32,238 nt of DNA, taken from contig JAFGKF010000299.1 in NCBI GenBank assembly GCA_016928695.1, positions 1 to 32,238 on the forward strand, given 5' to 3'. The position numbers were made by a program, and so were the translations under genes. Within the stretch, counting starts at the first letter, position 1. Each line of letters opens with the position of its first letter. Below are positions 15,359 to 23,048 of the stretch, one piece after another. This DNA is from Candidatus Sumerlaeota bacterium (GTDB lineage Bacteria; Sumerlaeota; Sumerlaeia; JABWBI01). A model generated the notes under the pieces. That model made no database searches. It was given only the letters and a program-made list of their open reading frames with translations, and was not told the origin of the DNA.

Positions 15359-15691
15359 TCAGCGGCGCCCCTTGCGGCGGAGAGACTCACGCAGCGCCTC
15401 GTTGACCATCCGCTTGGCGATCTTCTGGCTGTCGCGGGCATAGGTGCCGCCCTCGACCTCGCCCTGGATGGCGGAGACCAGCTCGACCCGGGTCTCCGGC
15501 AGGCCCTCGACCACCGCCTTGGCCTGCTCGACCTCGGCGGCCTTCGGGGAGATCGTGACGTCGACCTCACCGGGCCCGCGCTGCGCTCCTGACGCGGCGT
15601 TGGCCTTTCCCGACTTCGAAGATCCTCCGGTGCTGCGGGTCTGACCCACCGCGCCCGCCTTGCCGCTCTGATTGCGTCGCGAGATTCTCAT
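15359..15691 (-). CDS. flgM: Anti-sigma28 factor FlgM
   Basis: FlgM holds FliA (sigma28) inactive until the hook is finished and FlgM is exported. The 110-residue product has a disordered, basic N-terminal part (Gly/Ser/Lys-rich) and the family C-terminus: VDVTISPKAAEVEQAKAVVEGLPETRVELVSAIQGEVEGGTY followed by KIAKRMVNEALRESL. It is slightly longer than the usual 90-100 residues because of the N-terminal part. The gene sits after a 121-base gap holding a sigma28-type promoter, which matches the known FliA-dependent expression of flgMN in enterobacteria. Its presence implies a fliA gene elsewhere in the genome. Confidence 0.92.
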   Translation of the reverse strand: MRISRRNQSGKAGAVGQTRSTGGSSKSGKANAASGAQRGPGEVDVTISPKAAEVEQAKAVVEGLPETRVELVSAIQGEVEGGTYARDSQKIAKRMVNEALRESLRRKGRR

Positions 15692-15729
15692 CAGCTGAAT
15701 TCACCCCTCTGACACTTCACTCATTCACC

Positions 15730-15757
15730 GTTTCGGCCGGCTCGAAGTCAAACTTGA
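15730..15757 (-). promoter_or_regulatory. Sigma28 (FliA)-type promoter upstream of flgM
   Basis: In the 121-base gap between flgJ and flgM the minus strand reads TCAAGT (15757-15752, extended as TCAAGTTT), a 14-base spacer, then GCCGAAAC (15737-15730). This fits sigma28 consensus sequences of the TCAAG...GCCGATA type with one change in the -10. The flgM ATG lies about 38 bases downstream of the -10, with GAGGGG as ribosome-binding site. flgM is a classical sigma28 target. Confidence 0.65.
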
Positions 15758-15812
15758 GAAAGCTCGCCCTCTCATTTGTCTCCTCTCGGCCGAGTCATGT
15801 CAGGGGATCCGC

Positions 15813-16235
15813 TCAGCTCCCGGTCATCCTCCTCTCTGTGGACTGGTCCCGGTGGGTCTGCGGCTCAGAGGCCTCGCCTGAGACCTCCCCCCCGCGCTCC
15901 ACCAAGAGATGGGCGTATTGGCGCTCGAGCGCCTGGGCGATCTCCTCGGAGAGACGCCCGCCGGAGCCCGCCTCGACCCACTGCTGGTCGAGCATCTGGC
16001 GATAGGCGTCATGCCCGGGCTCCTGGGGAAGCAGGTCGCTCTCGGGCACGGAGTCACGCATCGACTCCATCATCATCCCGAGGATGATCTTCTCGAAGGA
16101 GTCGGCCAGCACACGCAGCTGCTCGCGTGTCACCCCCTGGGTCGGCTCGCTCACGGCCCGCTCCTGGCCCGCCCGGCGGACAAGGTCACTGTACGCCGAG
16201 AAGCCGAGGTCGCTGACGGAGAAGCCGCCGCTCAT
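15813..16235 (-). CDS. flgJ: FlgJ-type rod-binding protein without muramidase domain
   Basis: A 140-residue protein corresponding to the N-terminal rod-cap half of FlgJ: LADSFEKIILGMMMESMRDSVPESDLL, then YRQMLDQQWVEAGSGGRLSEEIAQALERQY. It scaffolds rod assembly in the periplasm. The C-terminal muramidase domain of enteric FlgJ is absent, as in many non-enteric bacteria, so a separate hydrolase must open the wall. Residues after about 118 (GGEVSGEASEPQTHRDQ) are a disordered tail. The ATG at 16235 overlaps the flgI stop as ATGA. The same frame runs open far upstream inside flgI and flgH, but that is an antisense-free artefact of high GC; the domain begins only here. Confidence 0.88.
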   Translation of the reverse strand: MSGGFSVSDLGFSAYSDLVRRAGQERAVSEPTQGVTREQLRVLADSFEKIILGMMMESMRDSVPESDLLPQEPGHDAYRQMLDQQWVEAGSGGRLSEEIAQALERQYAHLLVERGGEVSGEASEPQTHRDQSTERRMTGS

Positions 16236-17380
16236 CAGATCACCTCCAGGTCGGCCTGCAGGGCTCCGGCCGCCTCGATGGCCTGGAGGATTGCCACCAG
16301 GTCGCGGGGCGAGACGCCCAGGGCGTTGAGCGCATTGACCAGCTCGCTCAGCGTCACACCCTCGTGGATCACCGCCATCGGCCGATCCTCCAGCTCCGTC
16401 GTCACACTGTCCTCGGTGTAGGCGACGGTCTCGCCCGTCTGGCTGAACGGAGCGGGCTGGCTCACGAAGGTCTGCTGGGTCGTCGTGATCGTCAGGTTGC
16501 CGTGCGTGATCGCGAAGGTGGAGATGCGGACGTCCTCGGTGAAGATGATTGTCCCCGTCCGCTCGTTGAGGATGATCAGCGCGCGCGAGTCGGGGCTGAC
16601 CTCGATCCGCTCGACCTCGGCCAGGAAGTTGACCTGGGCATCCCCCTCGGCCGCGGGCAGATCCACGGACACGCACATGGCGTCGATCGCCTCGGCCACT
16701 CCATCGCCCGCGAAATGGTTGATCGCGTTCGCGATGCGCTGCGCCGTGGTGAAGTCCGGGTTGTTCAGAAGCAGATTGATCTCGTCGCGGCCCTCGAGCG
16801 TGACCGGCGACGGCCTCTCGAGCAGCGCGCCGTTGGCCACGCGCGCCGATGTCAGGTGATTGCGGGAGACCGAGCTCGCCCCCGCCGAGGCCTCGAAGCC
16901 CCCCAGCGCGATCGGCCCCTGCGCCACGGCGTAGATCCGGCCGTCGGCGCCCTCGAGCGGCGTCTGAAGGAGTGTGCCGCCGTAGAGAGACTCGGCATCG
17001 CCGAGCGAGGAGATCTGGATGTCGATCGTCTGCCCCGGGCGGGCGAAGGGGGGAAGCGTCGCCGTCACCGCCACCGCCGCCACATTGCCCGTCTCGAGAT
17101 CGTCGGGGTCGACGTTGACCCCCTGGCGGCGGAGCCAAGCGGCGATCGACTGCGCCGTGAAGTCCGCGTCCGAGTCGCCCGTGTCCGTGAGGCCGACGAC
17201 CAGCCCGTAGCCCAGCAGCTGGTTGTCGCGGACGCCCTCCCACGCGGCGACGTCCTTGATCCGGACCGCCCCCGCGGGCTGCGCGAGGAGAGCGGCGAGG
17301 GCCGCAGTCGCGGCGATCAGGGCCGCCAGAGAGCCTGAGCGCCCCCCTGTCCCCTGAGAGTGTGCTGTCATCCGACTCAT
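16235..17380 (-). CDS. flgI: Flagellar P-ring protein FlgI
   Basis: FlgI forms the P-ring around the rod in the peptidoglycan layer. The 381-residue precursor has a signal peptide (about 1-38, ending QPAGA) followed by the mature start VRIKDVAAWEGVRDNQLLGYGLVVGLTDTGDS. Other family blocks are RRQGVNVDPDDLETGNVAAVAVTA, LLQTPLEGADGRIYAVAQGP and the C-terminal TLSELVNALNALGVSPRDLVAILQAIEAAGALQADLEVI. Length is normal. It starts 12 bases after flgH with GGAGAGAGG just upstream; a second ATG three codons later is possible. FlgI proves a diderm envelope together with FlgH and requires FlgA as chaperone. Confidence 0.97.
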   Translation of the reverse strand: MSRMTAHSQGTGGRSGSLAALIAATAALAALLAQPAGAVRIKDVAAWEGVRDNQLLGYGLVVGLTDTGDSDADFTAQSIAAWLRRQGVNVDPDDLETGNVAAVAVTATLPPFARPGQTIDIQISSLGDAESLYGGTLLQTPLEGADGRIYAVAQGPIALGGFEASAGASSVSRNHLTSARVANGALLERPSPVTLEGRDEINLLLNNPDFTTAQRIANAINHFAGDGVAEAIDAMCVSVDLPAAEGDAQVNFLAEVERIEVSPDSRALIILNERTGTIIFTEDVRISTFAITHGNLTITTTQQTFVSQPAPFSQTGETVAYTEDSVTTELEDRPMAVIHEGVTLSELVNALNALGVSPRDLVAILQAIEAAGALQADLEVI

Positions 17381-17392
17381 CGCCTCTCTCCT

Positions 17393-18118
17393 TCAGAATG
17401 GCCACACCCAGCTGAGCAGCCTCGAGCCCCAGCCGGGACGTTGGACGTCGCTCATCACGCCGCGGCCCGTGTACTCGATGCGGGCCTCGGCCAGGCGGCT
17501 GGAGTCGATCGAGTTGTCCGCCTCGATGTCGAAGGGGCGCGCGATCCCCTCGACGGTGAGCAGCTGGTTCTCGCCGTTCACAGTCACCACCTGCGTGCCG
17601 TGGATGCGCATGTTGCCGTTGGGGAAGACCTCGACCACCTGGGCCGAGACCCGGGCTGCCAGGCTGCCACGCCGCAGCGTCTCCGCATCCCCCTCGAAAT
17701 CGTTGGACGAGTTCGCGCGGACCAGGTGCGTGGGATCGACGCCGTCGGTCGCATCGTCGTCGTTGATCGTGTTCCACTCGTTCTCGCGGCCGAGCAGATT
17801 CGGGATGCCGTAGTCCAGGTCCGCGGAGCGCTCGAGCTCCGTCTCCGCCGTCTGGGTCGCTGTCGCCTCCTCGGCGATGTTGACGAAGACGATGTCGTGG
17901 ACCTGGCTCGCCACCGGGTCGTGCCAGAGGCTGTCGCTCCGGCCGTGCACCCAGAGCGAGCCCTCGCTCTGCACCGGCGGCTCCGCGATCACACGCCCGC
18001 TCGGCGGGAGAAGCGGCTCGGGCAGCGGCTCCGCGGGCTCCGAGCGCAGCGACGCGCAGGCCGTCAGCCCGCACGCCGCGATCGGGATCAGCGTCATCTG
18101 CAGTGTCGCTCGAATCAT
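17393..18118 (-). CDS. flgH: Flagellar L-ring lipoprotein FlgH
   Basis: FlgH forms the outer-membrane L-ring. The 241-residue precursor has a type II signal peptide with lipobox LTAC (C21). The family signature follows: GSLWVHGRSDSLWHDPVASQVHDIVFVNI at about 53-81, SLAARVSAQVVEVFPNGNMRIHG, and VEGIARPFDIEADNSIDSSRLAEARIEYTGRG near the C-terminus. Length is in the normal range. GAGGAG precedes its ATG by eight bases and lies next to the flgA stop, so the two genes are likely translationally linked. Confidence 0.96.
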   Translation of the reverse strand: MIRATLQMTLIPIAACGLTACASLRSEPAEPLPEPLLPPSGRVIAEPPVQSEGSLWVHGRSDSLWHDPVASQVHDIVFVNIAEEATATQTAETELERSADLDYGIPNLLGRENEWNTINDDDATDGVDPTHLVRANSSNDFEGDAETLRRGSLAARVSAQVVEVFPNGNMRIHGTQVVTVNGENQLLTVEGIARPFDIEADNSIDSSRLAEARIEYTGRGVMSDVQRPGWGSRLLSWVWPF

Positions 18119-18130
18119 CCTCTGATCTCC

Positions 18131-19141
18131 TCAGCGCAGCACGCGCACAGTCCGCTCGCCGGTCACCAGCGCGCGCACCGAGCGCCCACTCTCGATGTTG
18201 TTGACCGTGATCTCGTCGCCCGCGGCGCCGTCCTCGGTGGCTGTCGCGCGGTCGGTGAGACGCAGCCCCCCCGACTCGAATATCATGGTGACGACATCGC
18301 CTCGGCGCACGAGGCGCGGCCGCTCCAGCGCCCGCTCCGTCAGGATGTCGCCCGCGCGGATCTGCTGCGTGGTCATCATGCCGACCGCGAGGCCGGGCGA
18401 CGTGATGGCTCCACGCGGTGCCGAGCGCATCATTCCCGGCGTCGGTCGGATGTGCTCGGAGGAGATCAGCACCCCGCGGGGCATGTCGCGCAGCACCTCG
18501 ATCAGCTCGACCTCGACGTCGACGCGCGCGTTGCCCTGGATCCGTGTGGGCTGCTCCTCCCCCTGGTGGGCGAGGAGCTCGAAGCCGACCGAGCCCAGCG
18601 TGCGACGCGTCCCCGTCAGGCGCAGCTCCCAGTCGACCACTCCCGGCGCGAGAATCACCTCGCCGGGGACGCGGATCTGATCGATCACCACGCGCGAGGG
18701 ATCATGGGGCAGCGCCTCCGGCAGAAGGTCCCGCACCACCTGTTCGAGATCGCGCTCGCTCAGCCGCAGCGCCTCCCGCTCGACGGTCACCGTCTCCGGG
18801 ATCCGGGCATCCAGCGCCTCCAGATCCCATCCCGCCTGCGCCAGCCGCGCGATGATCAGGTTGCGGTGGAGCGGGCGGCTCTGACCCAGGTGAGGCGAGG
18901 GGGCCAGGGTGAGAGAGCTCAGCGATTGCTCCTCCTCGGGATCGAGCGTCGCGACGTTGGCGATCGCGCCCAGCGTCACCTCCTCGCCCCGGACAAAGGC
19001 ATGCGATCGGCAGGTGATCTGAGGACGCCCGCTGAGAAGACCCTCGAGGGAGTCGGTTCCCCCGTGTGCGGGAAGCGCCGCGAGCAGAAACGCCGCGGCG
19101 ACCAGGGTCATGGAGATTCCGATGAGGACCTTCGACAGCAT
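18131..19141 (-). CDS. flgA: P-ring assembly chaperone FlgA, long form
   Basis: FlgA is the periplasmic chaperone for FlgI. The 336-residue product has a signal peptide (about 1-27, ending LPAHGG). The C-terminal half carries the SAF-type region with RGVLISSEHIRPTPGMMRSAPRG, the conserved GMMTTQQIRAGDILTERALERPRLVRRGDVVTMIFESGGLRLT, and a typical ending (VRALVTGERTVRVL). It is about 100 residues longer than enteric FlgA because of an N-terminal region (about 45-200) with two wing-like repeats. The ATG at 19141 follows the 63-codon orf by four bases. Confidence 0.9.
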   Translation of the reverse strand: MLSKVLIGISMTLVAAAFLLAALPAHGGTDSLEGLLSGRPQITCRSHAFVRGEEVTLGAIANVATLDPEEEQSLSSLTLAPSPHLGQSRPLHRNLIIARLAQAGWDLEALDARIPETVTVEREALRLSERDLEQVVRDLLPEALPHDPSRVVIDQIRVPGEVILAPGVVDWELRLTGTRRTLGSVGFELLAHQGEEQPTRIQGNARVDVEVELIEVLRDMPRGVLISSEHIRPTPGMMRSAPRGAITSPGLAVGMMTTQQIRAGDILTERALERPRLVRRGDVVTMIFESGGLRLTDRATATEDGAAGDEITVNNIESGRSVRALVTGERTVRVLR

Positions 19142-19145
19142 GGCC

Positions 19146-19337
19146 TCACTCCTCTCCCAGATCCTCGAGCATCTCCAGGCTCCAGCGGGGCAGGTTGGAG
19201 CCCCGTCCCGTCGCCTGTCCCGGCTCGAGCGTCCCCTGGGGGTCCGGCGTCTGGCGCTTGGCGAATCGGCGTGCGATCACCGGGATCGCCCGGGTGCGCG
19301 GGCGGCGGCGGACGAGGGGGATGCGACGTGCACTCAT
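19146..19337 (-). CDS. Small basic protein of unknown function inside the flagellar operon
   Basis: A 63-codon reading frame between flgG and flgA. I do not recognise the product. It is strongly basic in its first 30 residues (RRIPLVRRRPRTRAIPVIARR) and acidic at the end (SLEMLEDLGEE), with no signal peptide or membrane segment. Support for it being real: an ATG preceded by GGAGG at seven bases, a start 22 bases after the flgG stop, and a stop only four bases before the flgA ATG, so it fills the gap exactly. Its GC-rich codon use does not differ obviously from its neighbours. It could be an assembly or export factor for the rod or P-ring. Confidence 0.6.
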   Translation of the reverse strand: MSARRIPLVRRRPRTRAIPVIARRFAKRQTPDPQGTLEPGQATGRGSNLPRWSLEMLEDLGEE

Positions 19338-19359
19338 CGGGTGCCTCCCTTGGGATCAA

Positions 19360-20148
19360 TCACCGCTTCACATTGTTGGCGGTCTGCAGCATCTCGTCGG
19401 CGGCCTGGATCGCCTTCGAGTTCACCTCGTAGGCCCTCTGGCCCACGATCATGTTCACCAGCTCCGTGACGATGTCGACGTTCGACAGCTCGAGGAAGCC
19501 CTGGGCGAGGCGCCCATAGCCGTCCTGGTTCGGCGTGCCGCGGGTCGGAGATCCGGAGGTCTCCGTCTCGCGGAAGAGGTTGTGACCGATCGACTCGAGC
19601 CCAGGGGAGTTGGTGAATCGCACCAGCTGAATCGTGCCCACCTGCGTCGGCGTCGGGCTGCCCGTCTGACGCACGGAGACGGTGCCATCGAGTCCGATGA
19701 TCACCTCCTCGCGCTCGGCGGGCAGGGTGATGGCCGGTGTCAGTGGATCGCCGTCGACGGTGACGATCCGTCCGGTCGAGTCGACGCTGAAAGACCCCGC
19801 GCGCGTGTAGGCGGTTGTCCCGTCGGGCAGCTCGATCTCGAAGAAGCCCGCCCCCTCGATCATCAGGTCGAGCTCCTGCGCCGTGTTCTGCGCCGACCCC
19901 TGCGAGTGCTGGCGGATCGTCGCCGCCAGCCGTGAGCCCAGTCCGATCTGGATGCCCGTCGGGATCTCGGTGCTCGTCGTGGCGTTGGCCCCCGCGGGCC
20001 GCATGTTCTGATAGAGCAGATCCTGGAACTCGGGACGTGAGCTCTTGAAACCCGTCGTGTTCACATTCGCCAGATTGTTTGCGATCACATTCATGTTCAG
20101 CTGCTGAACCTGCATGCCATTGGCGGCGGTGAAGAGGGGGCTGGTCAT
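19360..20148 (-). CDS. flgG: Flagellar distal rod protein FlgG
   Basis: FlgG builds the distal rod. The 262-residue product has MTSPLFTAANGMQVQQLNMNVIANNLANVNTTGFKSSRPEFQDLLYQ at the N-terminus, including the rod-protein ANNLANVNTTGFK motif and the FlgG-typical FQDLLYQ. It continues with LDLMIEGAGFFEIELPDGTTAYTRAG and ends with the conserved C-terminal helix LSNVDIVTELVNMIVGQRAYEVNSKAIQAADEMLQTANNVKR. Length is exactly as in other bacteria (about 260). It follows flgF by 36 bases. Confidence 0.97.
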   Translation of the reverse strand: MTSPLFTAANGMQVQQLNMNVIANNLANVNTTGFKSSRPEFQDLLYQNMRPAGANATTSTEIPTGIQIGLGSRLAATIRQHSQGSAQNTAQELDLMIEGAGFFEIELPDGTTAYTRAGSFSVDSTGRIVTVDGDPLTPAITLPAEREEVIIGLDGTVSVRQTGSPTPTQVGTIQLVRFTNSPGLESIGHNLFRETETSGSPTRGTPNQDGYGRLAQGFLELSNVDIVTELVNMIVGQRAYEVNSKAIQAADEMLQTANNVKR

Positions 20149-20184
20149 CTCGCTGGCTCCTTTGGCCTCTCAGTGGGTGTCAGC

Positions 20185-20946
20185 TCACGAGCTCATCGTC
20201 AGGCTCGTGCGGCGGCTCGTCGCCTCGTCGACGGTCATCATCGCCTTGGCGATCGCCTGGTGCGCGCGCTGGATCTCGATCATCTCCACCAGGCACGAGA
20301 TCGGGTCGGCATTGCTCATCTCCAGCGCCCCCTGGCGGACGCGGGTCGCATCGGATCTCCCGTCGATCAGTCCCGCGGCATCCGTGGGATTCCTGTAGAG
20401 TGCGCTCCCCGCCCGCACCAGGAGCTGGGGATTCGCGAAGTCGACCACACCCAGTGTGCCGGCGACCGAACCATCCTCCGCCGTGATCTCTCCACTCTCG
20501 GAGATGCGGATCTCCTGCGACCCGACCGTCAGCGGCTGGCCGCCCGAGCCGAGCACAGGGGCCCAGCGCTCCTCCACGCGGGTGACGAGTCGCCCCGCTG
20601 CGTCGAGCTCGAACTGCCCCGCCCGCGTGTAGAACGTCTCGCCGTCCACATCGACCGTGAGGAATCCCGAGCCCTCCAGGGCGATGTCCGTCGGGCTCCC
20701 GGTCATGCGCAGCTGGCCCTGGCTGAAGTCGATCTGCTGGGTGACGACCTGGCTGAAGATCTCGTCGCCGAACTGCTCGGTCTCGGAAGTGGCCGCCACC
20801 TCCCCACCGTTCGGGTAGGTCGAGCCCGCGGCAATGCGGGTTCGCTTGTGGCCCGCGGTGTTGAGATTGGCGAGGTCGTTCGCCACGATCTGGAGGCGTT
20901 GCTCCAGGGTGATGGCGCCGCTCAGACTGTGGTAAATGCCATCCAT
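20185..20946 (-). CDS. flgF: Flagellar proximal rod protein FlgF
   Basis: A FlgF/FlgG-family rod protein of 253 residues and the first gene of the flagellar operon. N-terminal LEQRLQIVANDLANLNTAGHKRTR and C-terminal MSNADPISCLVEMIEIQRAHQAIAKAMMTVDEATSRRTSLTMSS carry the paired rod motifs, with IALEGSGFLTVDVDGETFYTRAGQFELD in the middle. It is called FlgF and not FlgG because it precedes a clear FlgG and its N-terminus and ending are less conserved. The ATG at 20946 lies about 36 bases downstream of the -12 element of a sigma54-type promoter. Confidence 0.92.
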   Translation of the reverse strand: MDGIYHSLSGAITLEQRLQIVANDLANLNTAGHKRTRIAAGSTYPNGGEVAATSETEQFGDEIFSQVVTQQIDFSQGQLRMTGSPTDIALEGSGFLTVDVDGETFYTRAGQFELDAAGRLVTRVEERWAPVLGSGGQPLTVGSQEIRISESGEITAEDGSVAGTLGVVDFANPQLLVRAGSALYRNPTDAAGLIDGRSDATRVRQGALEMSNADPISCLVEMIEIQRAHQAIAKAMMTVDEATSRRTSLTMSS

Positions 20947-20981
20947 CAGCGATCCGGGGTCCTTTCTCCCCCGCGGAGTGG

Positions 20982-20997
20982 TGCAGCTCCGGTGCCA
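20982..20997 (-). promoter_or_regulatory. Sigma54 (RpoN) promoter of the flagellar operon
   Basis: On the minus strand the sequence TGGCACCGGAGCTGCA carries the -24 TGGCAC and -12 TGC elements with exactly ten bases between GG and GC, the strict sigma54 spacing. The only notable deviation is CTGC for TTGC at -12. The predicted start of transcription is near 20971, about 25 bases before the flgF ATG, with GGAGAAAGGA between. Sigma54 control of rod, ring and hook genes is common in polar-flagellated bacteria and requires an NtrC-type activator, which is not in this window. Confidence 0.75.
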
Positions 20998-21042
20998 GAG
21001 CCATGGGAGTGCGAAGTCTTGGGCTCATGAGAACACAACTCA

Positions 21043-21052
21043 TGTGATCACA
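21043..21052. promoter_or_regulatory. TGTGATCACA palindrome, candidate activator site
   Basis: A perfect 10-base palindrome about 75 bases upstream of the predicted flgF transcription start, a usual distance for the enhancer of a sigma54 activator (FlrC/FleQ/NtrC-type). A CRP-like factor is the other option, but the half-sites have no spacer as CRP sites do. No second copy is seen. Confidence 0.3.
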
Positions 21053-21253
21053 GTGATGTGGATCGATATCGGGGGTTGGTGTGGAGAGTGGTGTTCTCTG
21101 ACGGATCCGCCAAAATCCCGTCGGGTGGGAAGGGCCTTCCGGGGGCAGGGCAAAACTTTCCGTCAAGGGATCGACGGGCACATGAGAGGAGAATCTCACC
21201 GTCGTCTCAGGGCCCAGTGCGCGGACGAACCCCGCAGAGTCTGCAGTGAGGTG

Positions 21254-21282
21254 TTGACCATCCCCCTGGGATCTGCAAATCC
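21254..21282 (+). promoter_or_regulatory. Weak sigma70-like promoter toward the tolC-like gene
   Basis: TTGACC at 21254-21259 is followed after 17 bases by AAATCC at 21277-21282. The -10 is poor. It is about 90 bases before the tolC start and is the best such pair I see in that direction. Confidence 0.2.
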
Positions 21283-21371
21283 TCTGCGTCCGGCGGAGAT
21301 CGATCCACCGGAGGCGAGAGAGATCGATGGCACTCGGGTTTCGCAGAGGCCCAGGAAAGTGAAGAGGTGAA

Positions 21372-23048
21372 ATGCGCTCTCCCTGGTTGATCACATTGAT
21401 GTTGGCCCTGGCATTGGCCAGCTCTCTCCCCGCGGCGATGGTCTCCGCGGAGTCGGCGACGGCGGAATCCCCCACGCACGAGCTCGATGTGCTCGGCGAA
21501 CTGAGGTCTCCCCATCCGATCGGATGGGTGCCTGATGACGAGCTCTCTGTGACCGCCCTCGAGCGCTTTGCGGATCTGCTGCCCAACGTGCGTCAGATCG
21601 CGGGAGCCCCGGAGCCGGAGAATGTGCTCGAGCTCACGGTCGACGAGGTGATCCGCATGACCCTCGAGAACTCCTCGGACATCGAGCAGGCCCGCTTCAC
21701 CCCGCGGATCCGCGCCCATGCCGTCGAGCAGCAGCGGGGCTCGATCTTCGACACCGAGCTGAGCGCCAGCGTCTCGTACGGCGTCACCGACTCACCCGAC
21801 AGCAGCGGTCGCTTCAGCTCCCACTCGCGCTCGGACAGCTACCGGGCAGGGCTGAGCCAGCGGCTCGCCACAGGCGGTCTTGTCGATCTCTCCTACAGCC
21901 TCTCGCGCTCCGGCTCGCACACGCGCTCGGGCTCGCACAGCGAGTCCTGGAACAACTCGGTCGCACTGGATGTGACCCAGCCGCTGCTCCGGGGGTTCGG
22001 CCCGATGGTCACCCGCGCCCCGATCACCACCGCCGATCTCAGCCGTCAGGCCTCCGAGCAGGATTTCCGCAACACCGTGATCGACACGGTGGCGGGGGCG
22101 ATGAACACCCACTGGGATCTCTTCTTCGCCTGGCAGCAGGCGCAGGTGCAGCTGATCAGCCTCGATCAGGCCCGCGAGGTGCTCAACAACAACCGCATTC
22201 GCCTCGAGGTCGGCGACATGACGCGCGCCGAGGTTCTCCAGGCCGAGAGCATCGTCGCCCAGCGCGAGGGAAACTACTTCAGCGCGCTGCGCACCATCCA
22301 GGACACCGAGGACGCCCTCTGGCTGCAGATCGACCGATCGGGCCTCCAGCGCAGATGGGACACGGAGATCATCCCCGCTGACGCGCCGGTCCTCGAGCGG
22401 ATGGATCTCAGCGAGGAGCAGCTCATCGCGCTCGCCTATCAGAACCGCCCCGATCTGATCGCCGCCCAGCTCCGGCGCGACTCCTCGGAGATCAGCCGCC
22501 GCCTGGCGACCAACAGTCTGCTCCCCAGGCTCGACCTCAGCGCCGGACTCGGCTTCATGGGAGTCGGCGGCGAGGCCAGTCGCGCCCTCGACAACATGGG
22601 CACGATGGATTTCGAGGACTGGGCGGTGGGCCTGACGTTCAGCTATCCGCTGCAGAACCGCGCCGCGCGTCACAGTCTGCGCCAGGCCGAGCTCTCGCTG
22701 GAGCAGGCCGAGGTGGGGCTGACCTCGCAGCGCCTGAGAATCCTCCTCGAGATCCGCAACACCCTGCGTCAGCTGCAGAACGCCACGGACCTCCTGGCCG
22801 CGCGTGAGGCCGAGGTGCGCGCCCGCGAGCTGGAGCTGCGCGACGAGCAGAGGCGCTACGAGGTGGGCCTCTCCACGACCGAGATCCTGCTGCGCTTCCA
22901 GAACGACTTGGCCTCGGCGCGCATCAGCCGCCTCTCGTCAGTCGTCTCCTACGTCCAGGCGATCATCTCCCTGGACCAGGCGACGGGCACACTGCTGGAG
23001 AAGCATGGGATTGTCATCGAGCCGGTGGACATCACTGTCAGTCCATGA
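21372..23048 (+). CDS. TolC-family outer membrane efflux protein
   Basis: A 558-residue outer membrane factor of the OEP/TolC family, which trimerises into a channel across the outer membrane and periplasm. A signal peptide spans about residues 1-26. The mature protein shows the two-fold repeat: long coiled-coil helices around residues 225-310 (NTHWDLFFAWQQAQVQLISLDQAREVLNNNRIRLEVGDMTRAEVLQAE) and again at about 435-535 (AELSLEQAEVGLTSQRLRILLEIRNTLRQLQ). A beta segment rich in Ser and Gly lies at about 135-190. No membrane fusion protein or inner membrane pump is adjacent, so its partner is unknown. The ATG has GAGG five bases upstream. Its stop overlaps the kinase gene as ATGA. Confidence 0.9.
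   Translation: MRSPWLITLMLALALASSLPAAMVSAESATAESPTHELDVLGELRSPHPIGWVPDDELSVTALERFADLLPNVRQIAGAPEPENVLELTVDEVIRMTLENSSDIEQARFTPRIRAHAVEQQRGSIFDTELSASVSYGVTDSPDSSGRFSSHSRSDSYRAGLSQRLATGGLVDLSYSLSRSGSHTRSGSHSESWNNSVALDVTQPLLRGFGPMVTRAPITTADLSRQASEQDFRNTVIDTVAGAMNTHWDLFFAWQQAQVQLISLDQAREVLNNNRIRLEVGDMTRAEVLQAESIVAQREGNYFSALRTIQDTEDALWLQIDRSGLQRRWDTEIIPADAPVLERMDLSEEQLIALAYQNRPDLIAAQLRRDSSEISRRLATNSLLPRLDLSAGLGFMGVGGEASRALDNMGTMDFEDWAVGLTFSYPLQNRAARHSLRQAELSLEQAEVGLTSQRLRILLEIRNTLRQLQNATDLLAAREAEVRARELELRDEQRRYEVGLSTTEILLRFQNDLASARISRLSSVVSYVQAIISLDQATGTLLEKHGIVIEPVDITVSP

Larger units (their letters stand above)
20947..21371. other. Divergent control region between flgF and the tolC-like gene
   Basis: This 425-base stretch separates the divergently transcribed flagellar operon and tolC-kinase pair and contains no gene I can support. 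It holds the sigma54 promoter next to flgF, a TGTGATCACA palindrome behind it, and a weak sigma70-like site toward tolC (separate entries). The short sequence CTCATG occurs twice at 21024-21029 and 21039-21044, beside the palindrome. Confidence 0.6.

Noticed and set aside
13748-15592. 614-codon plus-strand open frame
   Set aside because: Antisense shadow of flgK, flgN and flgM.
15813-18074. Very long minus-strand open frame ending in FlgJ
   Set aside because: Only the last 140 codons are FlgJ. The upstream part is an Arg/Gly/Ala-rich out-of-frame reading of flgI and flgH.
21328-21344. TGGCAC followed by TTCGCA upstream of the tolC-like gene, resembling a sigma54 promoter
   Set aside because: There are 12 bases between GG and GC instead of the required 10.
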